A stretch of DNA of 43,115 bases, taken from Candidatus Omnitrophota bacterium. GTDB taxonomy: Bacteria; Omnitrophota; Gorgyraeia; Zapsychrales; JAHFFX01. The translations under genes were made by a program, and so were the position numbers. The notes beneath the pieces are model-generated. The model was not told the DNA's origin, ran no database searches, and worked only from the letters and a program-made list of their open reading frames with translations. Every line of letters starts with the position of its first letter. The first letter of the stretch is position 1. Positions 7,526-15,196 of the stretch are shown here, piece after piece. The stretch is taken from NCBI GenBank assembly GCA_023247725.1, contig JAHFFW010000021.1, forward strand, positions 1 through 43,115, written 5' to 3'.

Positions 7526-8059
7526 ATGAAAAGTCGACAATCCTTGCGACTATCCAATTATGATTATTCTCAACCCGGCTACTACTTTGTGACCATCTGC
7601 ACGAAGGGAATGTCTTGCTGGTTGGGAGCCATCAAGAATAATGCTGTTGAATTGTCATCCATCGGTAAGGCGGCACAAGAATGTTGGCTGAACATTCCCC
7701 GGCATTTCCCCCACGTTGAATTGGATGAATATATCGTTATGCCGAACCATGTTCATGGAATCATAATCATCAATCCGGTAGGGGTTCAAAATATCAATCC
7801 GGTAGGGGTTCAAAATTTTGAACCCCTACAGCAAAACAAATTCCAACACATCATCCCGCTTTCCTTGGGATCCATCGTCCGCGGTTTCAAAATCGGAGTC
7901 ACCCAATGGTGCCGACGATACGGTCATATTGATTTAGAATGGCAACGCAATTATTATGACCACATCATTCTCAACGAAAAAGCATTGCAAAAAATCCGGG
8001 AATATATTCAAAACAATCCGGCAAATTGGGCAGAAGACAGGAATAATCCCAGAAAGTAA
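7526..8059 (+). CDS. REP-associated tyrosine transposase (RAYT, Y1_Tnp family)
   Basis: RAYTs are single-copy relatives of IS200/IS605 transposases that cut single-stranded REP palindromes. The HUH motif is HVH at residues 75-77 in VMPNHVHGII. The catalytic tyrosine is probably Tyr143 or Tyr144 in QRNYYDHII, and the conserved tail IREYIQNNPANW is present. The N-terminal RLSNYDYSQPGYYFVTICT is typical. Length is 177 residues, normal for the family. Oddly, residues 83-101 (INPVGVQNINPVGVQNFEP) are a translation of REP sequence: two copies of a 24-bp unit, the second extended to the full palindrome. The palindrome at 7473-7506 lies just upstream. The stop overlaps the next start (TAATG). Confidence 0.93.
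   Translation: MKSRQSLRLSNYDYSQPGYYFVTICTKGMSCWLGAIKNNAVELSSIGKAAQECWLNIPRHFPHVELDEYIVMPNHVHGIIIINPVGVQNINPVGVQNFEPLQQNKFQHIIPLSLGSIVRGFKIGVTQWCRRYGHIDLEWQRNYYDHIILNEKALQKIREYIQNNPANWAEDRNNPRK
7769..7830 (+). repeat. REP sequence inside the RAYT coding region: 24-bp tandem duplication plus 28-bp palindrome
   Basis: Positions 7769-7792 and 7793-7816 are identical 24-mers, each encoding INPVGVQN in frame. The second copy continues into a perfect 28-bp palindrome at 7802-7829 that shares its core with the palindrome at 7473-7506. The insert keeps the reading frame and falls directly after the HUH strand, in a loop that varies in the family. Confidence 0.9.
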
Positions 8060-8729
8060 TGAGCCAAAATAACCCGATCATCATCCACGCCGATCGGCGG
8101 GAAAATTCCTCTGGAATTCCCCTGATTCTTGAACACGAATATGGAATAAAGGTGCTCCCGGCGATGCTCAGGACCGGCGATTACATCATCGATGAAAAAA
8201 TCGTTATCGAACGCAAGACCCATCTCGACTTTGCCCAATCCATCATCGACGGCCGGCTTTTCCAACAAGCGGCGATGATGCGGAAATTCTTTAACCGCTC
8301 GCTTCTTATTGTCGAAGGAAGCATGGAATCCATTTCCGAGAGAATCAAGATTCATTCCCATGCCGTCAAGGGAGCCTTGGTCAGCATTGCCGTAGCCTGG
8401 CAGATATCCATATTATTCTCCCAGGACGCAGCTGAAACGGCTTTGCTTTTGTGGCTTATTGGCCATCAAGAAACGGCGAGCGCGATCGAATTATCCTATC
8501 GGCCCCGGCAGACGACCCAAGCGCCTGTCTCAACGACAGCTTTACATCCTGCAAGGACTTTCCCAAGTCGGGCCCAAAACCGCCGTCCGCTTACTTAACC
8601 ATTTTGGCTCACTCGAGGCGGTGATGACGGCGTCGGATCAAAGAGTTAACAGGAATACGAGGATTAGGCAAGAAAAGGGCGGAAAAAATCAGAGAGATAT
8701 TGACTTCAAGAAATTCATTTCAAACGTGA
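8059..8729 (+). pseudogene. ERCC4/XPF-family nuclease with HhH domain, two +1 frameshifts
   Basis: The first frame (8059 to about 8505) encodes an ERCC4 nuclease domain with motif DRRE at residues 12-15, GD at 40-41 and ERKxxxD at 51-57, then IIDGRLFQQA. These are the metal-binding residues of XPF-type structure-specific nucleases. An extra C in the CCCC run at 8503-8506 shifts the frame; the next frame reads GRRPKRLSQRQLYILQGL and QVGPKTAVRLLNHFGSLE, the first helix-hairpin-helix. A second extra A in AAA at 8640-8642 shifts it again; the third frame reads ELTGIRGLGKKRAEKIREIL, the second hairpin, and stops at 8727-8729. The intact protein would be about 222 residues. Either the gene is broken or the assembly has two indels. 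Confidence 0.88.
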
Positions 8730-9016
8730 CTGTCACCTAGAAATTTATCGAGAGGACGATGTGCAGCCAAAACACTTTGATCTACCCAAGCCTCATGAAT
8801 TTTCTTTCCGTATTTACTCGATAATTTGTTTGCTTCACTTTGGATTTTATCTAATCGTCCGGCTGGATTAATAAGCACACCGTTTAAATCCACTTTTTTC
8901 TGTGCTATCTCCCAAAAGTACCTTTCGGCCACTAAATCAGCAATCAGAACCTGTCCCACTAATATTTTTTTGTATTGACAATTTTCTCCCAATTTTAGAA
9001 TTTTTTCTCGATCCAT
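8720..9016 (-). CDS. Hypothetical protein, 98 aa
   Basis: I do not recognise this protein. A clear AGGA about 8 nt before the ATG at 9014-9016 supports it as a gene. The sequence is soluble, mixed charge, with a predicted helical middle (VLIADLVAERYFWEIAQKK) and a second helix (LDKIQSEANKLSSKYGKK). No motif or membrane segment is visible. It ends tail to tail with the ERCC4 gene, overlapping its last 10 bp. It lies 24 bp downstream of vapC on the same strand, so it could be co-transcribed with the toxin-antitoxin pair. Confidence 0.6.
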   Translation of the reverse strand: MDREKILKLGENCQYKKILVGQVLIADLVAERYFWEIAQKKVDLNGVLINPAGRLDKIQSEANKLSSKYGKKIHEAWVDQSVLAAHRPLDKFLGDSHV

Positions 9017-9040
9017 TTATAGGTCCTTTTTTCTGACCAT

Positions 9041-9439
9041 TTATGTAATCCAAACAATCTTGACTTCATTTTCTATCGTTTTGAACTCCTTGTCCCCCGT
9101 TATAAGTTCTCCCTTATGAACCTTCGCCAAGGCGGCAGCAAAGCAATCTGCGTAAGGGAGTTTTTTGGTGGCTTTGTAAAAAGCAGCTTGTTTGGTAACG
9201 ACTAAGTCGGGTGGTACAAACTCAATCGGAAAGGATTCAATAATTTTCTGAACCCGCTCTGCTTCTTCGCTGCCATAATTCCGTATTAATACATAAAAGA
9301 CTTCTCCCCAATTAACGGTCGACATAAGTATCTGTCTGCCATTCTGCGCTGTTTTAACGAATAGGTCTTTGATCCTTTCGTAGCCGGGTTCTCTTTCCAA
9401 ATAAGCCATCAAGGCACTTGCGTCTAGGACCTTGACCAT
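9041..9439 (-). CDS. vapC: VapC-type PIN domain ribonuclease toxin
   Basis: VapC toxins are PIN-domain RNases that cut tRNA or rRNA and are held inactive by their VapB partner. The acidic metal-binding residues are in place: Asp6 in KVLDASAL, Glu46 in NWGEV, Asp98 in PYADCFAAALA and Asp116 in ITGDKEF. The 132-residue length is normal. The start overlaps the end of the upstream vapB gene by 16 bp, the usual translational coupling of these pairs. The exact RNA target cannot be read from the sequence. Confidence 0.92.
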   Translation of the reverse strand: MVKVLDASALMAYLEREPGYERIKDLFVKTAQNGRQILMSTVNWGEVFYVLIRNYGSEEAERVQKIIESFPIEFVPPDLVVTKQAAFYKATKKLPYADCFAAALAKVHKGELITGDKEFKTIENEVKIVWIT

Positions 9440-9678
9440 TTCTTATCCTCCCGCTCTTTCTCTTTCGCCCTCTCCTCAAGAAGCGCTCTTACTCCTTTTC
9501 CTTTCGTGTTCAAAATCCCGGCCATTTTTTCAAAGTAGTCCTCCGTCAATGGCTGGAGAATAATCTGATCCCCATTTTCTTCGATGGAAAGCCTCGTGCC
9601 TCTTTTGATGTTGAGTTTCCGGCGGATTCGGGAAGGAATAACGATTTGCCCTTTGGTAGTGACGATTGTCGTGACCAT
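9424..9678 (-). CDS. vapB: VapB-type antitoxin, AbrB/SpoVT family
   Basis: This is the antitoxin partner of the adjacent PIN toxin. The swapped-hairpin AbrB DNA-binding fold is evident in TTIVTTKGQIVIPSRIRRKL followed by LNIKRGTRLSIEENGDQIIL. The charged C-terminal tail (EERAKEKEREDKKW) would wrap the toxin. I chose the ATG at 9676-9678 because AAGGGG lies 7 nt upstream and a promoter lies at 9701-9728. The longer frame starting at 9717 would begin inside that promoter. AbrB-type antitoxins usually repress their own operon. Confidence 0.9.
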   Translation of the reverse strand: MVTTIVTTKGQIVIPSRIRRKLNIKRGTRLSIEENGDQIILQPLTEDYFEKMAGILNTKGKGVRALLEERAKEKEREDKKWSRS

Positions 9679-9700
9679 AATCATGCCCCTTTCTGTTAAG

Positions 9701-9728
9701 AGTATACCATAGTGCAAATGTATGTCAG
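9701..9728 (-). promoter_or_regulatory. Probable sigma-70 promoter of vapBC
   Basis: On the minus strand CTGACA (9723-9728) is followed after 16 bp by TATACT (9701-9706). Transcription would start about 15 nt before the vapB ATG at 9678, leaving room for the AAGGGG ribosome binding site. Confidence 0.6.
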
Positions 9729-9800
9729 TATTTATTTGTAATACCTAATCTACTATGGGCTACTCTATGATGGTCATCCAACAAAATCTCAGAAATTTTC

Positions 9801-11987
9801 TTACCAATTCAAGAAATTAAAATATTTGAGCTGAATCCACAGATCCTGATAATCAATGAGCGGAACAATGCTGGTGTACTGATCGGTCCAGGGACGAAGA
9901 TGGCTGACCCGGGCACTGGCCGTATCCGCATACCACTTTAAATCGAGCGCGAGTCCCTCGAACATTCGCTTCGACCACGTCATCGCCACCCAGCTGGAAA
10001 CGTAAGTATATTCCGCATTCGTATTCCTTTTCCCCGCAATGTAGGCCTGCACTTCTTTACTATTGCGCAAAAGGATGGGCGCCAGGCGCAGATAACGGTT
10101 GCTGATGTGAAACAAAATCAATCCGTTCGGATTCAAATGCCGTCGATAAAGATCGATAGCCTCAACGGTCAAAAGATGCAGAGGAATCGAGTCCCCGCTA
10201 AAGGCGTCGATCACAATCAAGTCATAATGCTGCGAAGAATTCTTCAGCGACACGCGGGCGTCCCCCAGAATTACATGGATCTTGCCTGCCGAATTTTTTA
10301 AGTAAGAAAAATATTCCTGGGCGACCGTGTAGACATCGGGATCAAGCTCATAAAAATCCAGGCTCTGGTTCTTGTTCAAATAAGTTGCCAGGGTTCCTGT
10401 GCCCAAACCGATGACCGCGATCCGACGGAAGCTAAAGGCTTTATGGTCGAGGATTTGACCGATGGGGGTATGATGGGAAAAATAGGCGGTGGGAATCTTC
10501 TGTTTTGACGGTTCCAGACTTTGGGCCCCATGAATGGTCGTTCCATGCATGAGAAAGCGAATATGTCCTTTTTCATAAACCTTGAGAATCCCGTAATAAT
10601 TCCGCTGGCGAAAAGAATAATGATTTTGCGACCAGGAGGACTCCAGCAACCCCAAAACAACCAAAACACCAATAACCGCCAATAAAAGCGCGTGAGGCCG
10701 GTTTCGCCATTGCTGAAAGATCAGCGTAAAAAATGCAATCAAAAACATCATTCCCACCAAATTGTAACAGGAAAACAAAAAAGGCCATGCGCCCAAAAAA
10801 ACAAGCCAATAGAACAGATAGCGGACATCCGCAGAGCGAAGTTTCGGCTCGGGATTATTCGCGATCAAATAAATCGCCAAACCGAAAAATCCCATAAAAT
10901 ATTCCAAAAGAAAATTGGATAAGCGCGGAATAATCCAGCTCACCAAAACTCCACCGAGGAAACTGCCCAGCGAAATAAGAAAATAAAAATTAATGAGATG
11001 CTTTGAGTCGGCGGGTTTTTGCCGGTAAAGCTCATCTTGACAATACAAACAGACAAGCCACAAAATGACGTGCAACAAAATGAGTTCCAAAATAAACGGA
11101 AAAAATCTTCCCTGGACAAAGAAATATAACAAAATGCCGAATCCCATCGTCTGATGAATGCCGGATTTGATCCACCGCGGACAAAAAGAACGAGGCCGAA
11201 AGACCAGAACAAAACTCAAAAGATAAATGCACAAAGGCAGAATCCATAATAAGGGCGCAGGCGTCACGTCGATGGTAATGAGGTTGGTGACGGACATAAA
11301 CATGACGGTCGGAATCATTCCCAAAAGAATCCAAGACAAAACGTCCCGTTGAGCAAGCCCCGTCGCTTTTAGTTCCACGACAGGCTCTTGCGGGGCACAA
11401 TCAAGTTGCCAAAAAAGAACCATATTAAGGATTAAAACGATGAGGTAAGCAATCCTCCAGATCAGGATTTGGGCCGGCAGATCAAAGAATGGCTCAATGA
11501 AAAAAGGATAGGATAACAGTGCGACGAAAGAACCCAAATTGGAAATGGAATAAAGGACATAAGGATTGGACCGCTGTGTCAGACGCGAAGCCGAAAGCCA
11601 TGCCTGCATGACCATGCTGACGGTTGCCAGAGCAAAAAACACCGGCCCGATGGAACGACCGAGTTGTCCAAAAATTTCCAAAGCGACGAGCCAACATCGG
11701 GGCGTCGAGTTCGCCGGCCAACCGGGTTGAAACATTCCCCATAAAGGTAACAATAAGAGCAGCAGATGTCCGTATCGGTACCGGGGCATTCCCAAAAAAC
11801 CGACGGCGAGATGCGAGTAAAGATACCCGACGAGGAGCGCCGCCTGAAAAAAAACCATACACGCACCCCAGACCAGATAGCTTCCTCCGTATTGTGGCAA
11901 AAGGATCTTGGCGATAATGAGCTCAATCTGGAATAAGAGAAAGGCGGATAAAAATGAAACGAGTTTTAGGATGAACAATGCGGTCAT
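9801..11987 (-). CDS. Fused multi-TM / spermidine-synthase-like protein
   Basis: Proteins of this kind join an MFS-like membrane half to a cytosolic aminopropyltransferase (Rossmann) half. The N-terminal 470 residues contain about a dozen hydrophobic segments, starting FILKLVSFLSAFLLFQIELI and including the family mark LLPQYGGSYLVWGACMVFFQ. The C-terminal part has the SAM-binding motif AVIGLGTGTLATYL (about residues 522-535), an acidic loop LDFYELDPDVY, DAFSGDSIPLHLLT (about 593) and LILFHISNRYL, as in spermidine synthases. Whether it makes polyamines is unknown. A shift to other membrane-linked substrates is suspected for this family. It is 728 residues long and stands alone on the minus strand. 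Confidence 0.88.
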   Translation of the reverse strand: MTALFILKLVSFLSAFLLFQIELIIAKILLPQYGGSYLVWGACMVFFQAALLVGYLYSHLAVGFLGMPRYRYGHLLLLLLPLWGMFQPGWPANSTPRCWLVALEIFGQLGRSIGPVFFALATVSMVMQAWLSASRLTQRSNPYVLYSISNLGSFVALLSYPFFIEPFFDLPAQILIWRIAYLIVLILNMVLFWQLDCAPQEPVVELKATGLAQRDVLSWILLGMIPTVMFMSVTNLITIDVTPAPLLWILPLCIYLLSFVLVFRPRSFCPRWIKSGIHQTMGFGILLYFFVQGRFFPFILELILLHVILWLVCLYCQDELYRQKPADSKHLINFYFLISLGSFLGGVLVSWIIPRLSNFLLEYFMGFFGLAIYLIANNPEPKLRSADVRYLFYWLVFLGAWPFLFSCYNLVGMMFLIAFFTLIFQQWRNRPHALLLAVIGVLVVLGLLESSWSQNHYSFRQRNYYGILKVYEKGHIRFLMHGTTIHGAQSLEPSKQKIPTAYFSHHTPIGQILDHKAFSFRRIAVIGLGTGTLATYLNKNQSLDFYELDPDVYTVAQEYFSYLKNSAGKIHVILGDARVSLKNSSQHYDLIVIDAFSGDSIPLHLLTVEAIDLYRRHLNPNGLILFHISNRYLRLAPILLRNSKEVQAYIAGKRNTNAEYTYVSSWVAMTWSKRMFEGLALDLKWYADTASARVSHLRPWTDQYTSIVPLIDYQDLWIQLKYFNFLNW

Positions 11988-12014
11988 GAAGTTCGTCGGT
12001 AATTACAGGTTATC

Positions 12015-12086
12015 TGGTAATCCGGAAATGCTGACCCGGGTATCCGGATTTCCATTTCCGGATCTCCGGATGACCGGATTGCCATT
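12015..12086. repeat. CCGGA-rich short repeat cluster
   Basis: The 202-bp gap between the spermidine-synthase-like gene and the coiled-coil gene contains at least five CCGGA/CCGGAT copies within about 65 bp. They include near-identical CCGGATTTCCATTT (12044-12057) and CCGGATTGCCATTT (12074-12087), 30 bp apart, and inverted arrangements around 12044-12070. No gene is supported here. It may be decayed REP-like sequence. Confidence 0.5.
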
Positions 12087-12189
12087 TGGTAACTCAATGA
12101 CCCAAGGGGAGTTTTTATCGTTGAGGGTCACAAACTTCCCGACCCCTCAAATATTTGGAAGAATTCCCGACGGGCAATAAAGAGGATGA

Positions 12190-14901
12190 TTATTTCGAAC
12201 ATTTAGCCTCGGCCTCTCGCAGTTGCTGCGCCATTTGCTTTAAGCTGGCTTCCTTCTCTTGCAAAAGACGTTGGCTTAAACCTAACCGCTCCTCCAAATC
12301 GGTGATTTGGCTTTTGAGCTGGGCAATTTCTTGTTGATGCTCTTCCAGAACGACATCCTGCTCCAGCATCTTATTGCGGGCCTCTTCAAATTCTTTTTTC
12401 ATGACGTCGTCGAGTGCAGAGTTCGTTTGGCGGTCCATGCGGATTTGCAGCAAGGCTTTTCGGGTGGAAGCCAAATCCGTTTTCAATCCCTGAATGCAGG
12501 TATCCTTCTTTTTTAGTAAACCGATTTCCTCTTCGCAAGGATTAGCGTTTTTGGCCTCACCTGTTTGCATTGTTTCTTTGGCCTTGCCCTTACTCGTTTT
12601 GGTCAGGGATTTCTCGGCGGCCTTTTCCTGACTAGCCAGGCGGTCCTTCAAGCGGTCCAACTCCTTGGTTTGATCGGCGAGGTCTTCCGTCTTCTTTTTG
12701 AATAAGGACTCCTGCTCCTGTAGACGGTCTTTCAATTCCTTGATCTGCGCCTGAGTGGTTTTTAATTGGTCGAGATTTTTATCCTGATCGGCTTGGGCGG
12801 CCTGTAGCCGTTCACTTTTCGTTAAGGCCATGGTCTTTAAATCCCCGATTTCTTTCTGCAAAAGCTGCAGGTTGCTGTCTTTTTGCTGCAATTGTTCATT
12901 TTGGTGAGTCAGTTTGGCCTTAAGGGAATCCATTTCTTTTTTGAGATTACTGGATTCCGTTTCGAGATCATGAATCAATTGGCCTTTGGTTTCAATTTCT
13001 TGCTGCTGACCTTGGAGTTGCTCTTTGAGATCGCTCAACTGATTTTGATAATCTGTCACCTGGCTATTCAACGACTTTAACTGGAAATCCATCTGATCGG
13101 CCGTCTTTTTGGCTTGAGCCAATTCTGTCTTCATCCCGCCGAGTTCTTGAGTCCGCTGGGTCAAAGCTTCTTGCTGCTCAGACAATTCCTTTTCGCTCGC
13201 TGCAACTTTATGATCGAGCTCGGCCACCCGATCGCTTTTTTCTTGAGCGCTTTTCTTCGCCTGGGCCAATTCTTCCTTCATTGCGTCGCCTTGTTGGGTC
13301 CGACGTTCCAGCGCCATATCTTTTTCCAATAGACCTTGTTTTGTCTCCCCGAGCTTTTGATCCAGCTTGGCCACTTCGCCAGCTTTTTCCTCGGCACTCT
13401 GCCTGGCCTGGGTCAATTCAGTTTTAAGTCCACTCAGTTCCTGATTCAGATCGGCCAAGGCGTCTTCTTTATCCTTCAACTTCTGTTCCGTCTCAGCAAT
13501 GTGCTGTTCCATCTGAGCCAATTGCGCTTTAACCTGGACGAATTCCGCTTCTTTTTGTTTAAAGGTCGATTCCTGACTGGAAATCTTTTCCCGCAAACCC
13601 GAAACGACCTGGCCCAAACTCGTGACCTCCCCTTGTTTGTTATCTAAAAGCTGGGTGGATTCGACGAGCTCTTTACGCAGCGACTCGAGGCGCGCGTCGC
13701 GTTTTTTGATGGAATCGGTCATGAGTGACAAATCCGCCGCAACGGAACTCAGATCATGGTCGAGCGAGGAAACTTGGCGTTCTTTGTCCCGCATCCGAAT
13801 CCTTTGCTGTTCGATGGCCTCTCTTAATTCCCTGACCGCTTCCTTTTTGTCTTCCAATTCCTTTTGGCGTTTGGCTAACTCCAGACGGTTGAGCAATAAA
13901 TCGTCGCTCAGTTTCTTTAAATCCTTTAAATTCTCCTCCAGGCGTTGCTGAAATTTTTGAATCTGCCAACGGCCATCCAAGGATTCTTGATAGGAATCGT
14001 TTTTTACTTTGACCAATTCATCCGAAAGAAGGGCAATCTCTTTTCGATGTTTTGCCTCGCGATGCTGGATTTGATATTGGGCCTGCTGCAAACGATCCTT
14101 GAGATTCTCTACTTCCGCTTCCCTTCCCTTTAAAAGAACCAGCTGGTCCATCGGAATTTTCTTCGGGGATGGAGGAACCGTGAGGGACTTCGCTTGTTTT
14201 ATGACGGGCGGCTCTGAAGAGGCGATTGCGGGTCTGGAGACAGGTTTAGATTGTTTTGGACCTTGCGTTGGGCCAAGGGTCGAAGAAGTCTTGGGGGAGA
14301 CAGTCTGCTCTTTGCCTGGAACTGGTAAACCCCGTAAAAGGGATTTTACTGCGTTGAGGGATTGTTTTTCTGCCGGAGTTTCTGACGAACCCATCGGAAC
14401 GGCCGGGGAGGGTGGTGCGCCCAACGGAGTTTGGGGCTGAGCGTTTTTGACCAAACCTTCCCGCAATTCGCCGACGATTTTGCGAAGCTCGGCATTTTCT
14501 TTCTCTTGATCGGCCAGGTCTTTTTCCACCCGCGCCTTGGCCCGGACCAGGGTCTGGGCGGTAGACTCCATGTGCTTACTTTCCTCGCGCAATTTTTGCA
14601 TGTCATTTTGCAGACTGCGATTGCGCTCCATGGCGGTCTTGCCCGTGTAAAGTCCATCGGGAAAACCCATCTCTTCTAGATATTGCCTGGCTTTTTTGTT
14701 ATCGGGATCAACGAGGAGGGCCTTGCTCATTTCGTGGACAGCCCCGGCGACATCACCGCGGTGATAAAGTTTCTGGCCGTAATCAATCAAGAATTCAACG
14801 ATCGGATTATCCTCTTTGGTCCAGGCCCAGGCCAAGGAGGCGGATAAACAAAGGCCTAAAGAAAAGACAATGACAATTCGACTCTTGCTAGATTTAGGCA
14901 T
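12190..14901 (-). CDS. Secreted long coiled-coil protein with N-terminal TPR-like segment
   Basis: The start at 14899-14901 (MPKSSKSRIV) gives a typical signal peptide, with hydrophobic IVIVFSLGLCLSASLAWA and likely cleavage before WTKEDN. A longer frame from a TTG at 14934 spoils it. Residues about 40-80 look like one TPR unit (GDVAGAVHEMSKALLVDPDN). A proline/serine-rich linker follows (about 150-250), then roughly 600 residues of heptad-rich coiled coil dominated by E, K, Q, L. Internal quasi-repeats such as ELAQAKKSAQEKSDRVAELD recur. There is no enzymatic motif. A periplasmic structural or scaffold role is likely. Similarity to other coiled coils will mostly reflect composition. Confidence 0.8.
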   Translation of the reverse strand: MPKSSKSRIVIVFSLGLCLSASLAWAWTKEDNPIVEFLIDYGQKLYHRGDVAGAVHEMSKALLVDPDNKKARQYLEEMGFPDGLYTGKTAMERNRSLQNDMQKLREESKHMESTAQTLVRAKARVEKDLADQEKENAELRKIVGELREGLVKNAQPQTPLGAPPSPAVPMGSSETPAEKQSLNAVKSLLRGLPVPGKEQTVSPKTSSTLGPTQGPKQSKPVSRPAIASSEPPVIKQAKSLTVPPSPKKIPMDQLVLLKGREAEVENLKDRLQQAQYQIQHREAKHRKEIALLSDELVKVKNDSYQESLDGRWQIQKFQQRLEENLKDLKKLSDDLLLNRLELAKRQKELEDKKEAVRELREAIEQQRIRMRDKERQVSSLDHDLSSVAADLSLMTDSIKKRDARLESLRKELVESTQLLDNKQGEVTSLGQVVSGLREKISSQESTFKQKEAEFVQVKAQLAQMEQHIAETEQKLKDKEDALADLNQELSGLKTELTQARQSAEEKAGEVAKLDQKLGETKQGLLEKDMALERRTQQGDAMKEELAQAKKSAQEKSDRVAELDHKVAASEKELSEQQEALTQRTQELGGMKTELAQAKKTADQMDFQLKSLNSQVTDYQNQLSDLKEQLQGQQQEIETKGQLIHDLETESSNLKKEMDSLKAKLTHQNEQLQQKDSNLQLLQKEIGDLKTMALTKSERLQAAQADQDKNLDQLKTTQAQIKELKDRLQEQESLFKKKTEDLADQTKELDRLKDRLASQEKAAEKSLTKTSKGKAKETMQTGEAKNANPCEEEIGLLKKKDTCIQGLKTDLASTRKALLQIRMDRQTNSALDDVMKKEFEEARNKMLEQDVVLEEHQQEIAQLKSQITDLEERLGLSQRLLQEKEASLKQMAQQLREAEAKCSK

Positions 14902-14931
14902 TAATTGGGTGTTATTCCTTATCAGTAGTGC

Positions 14932-15019
14932 CAAGGCATTCGTGCCTTAGCAACGTTCTGCAACGCTCGACGACTTTGCCGGCGACCCCGCCCAGTGTAA
15001 AATCCCGGCGGGGTCGCCG
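14932..15019. repeat. Two hairpins in the coiled-coil/mutS divergent spacer
   Basis: AAGGCATTCGTGCCTT near 14934-14949 forms a 6-bp stem with a TTCG tetraloop. Positions 14980-14992 and 15007-15019 are perfect 13-bp inverted repeats (GGCGACCCCGCC arm) around a 14-nt loop. Neither is followed by a T-run in either direction, so a simple intrinsic terminator is not supported. They may be REP-like elements or stabilise a 5' leader. Confidence 0.6.
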
Positions 15020-15158
15020 AACGTCAAACCAGTATGCATTTCCGATTTACCGATACAGGTATGAATATTATTATAAAAAGAAAAACTCACAAAAAAATGG
15101 TTATTTACAATTTTTTCCTCCTGCTCGAGTTAAAGCCAAATTTGACCGAAAGCAAGTC

Positions 15159-15188
15159 TTGCTTGTGAGACCGCCTTTATGCTATAAA
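15159..15188 (+). promoter_or_regulatory. Possible mutS promoter
   Basis: TTGCTT (15159-15164), an 18-bp spacer and TATAAA (15183-15188) lie only 9 bp before the mutS ATG at 15197. If used, the transcript would be nearly leaderless, which fits the absence of a Shine-Dalgarno there. Confidence 0.35.
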
Positions 15189-15196
15189 AGTGGGCC

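Noticed and set aside
9679-9717. Longer vapB start (MHYGILLTERG...)
   Set aside because: It would begin inside the promoter -10 region; the ATG at 9678 has the better ribosome binding site.
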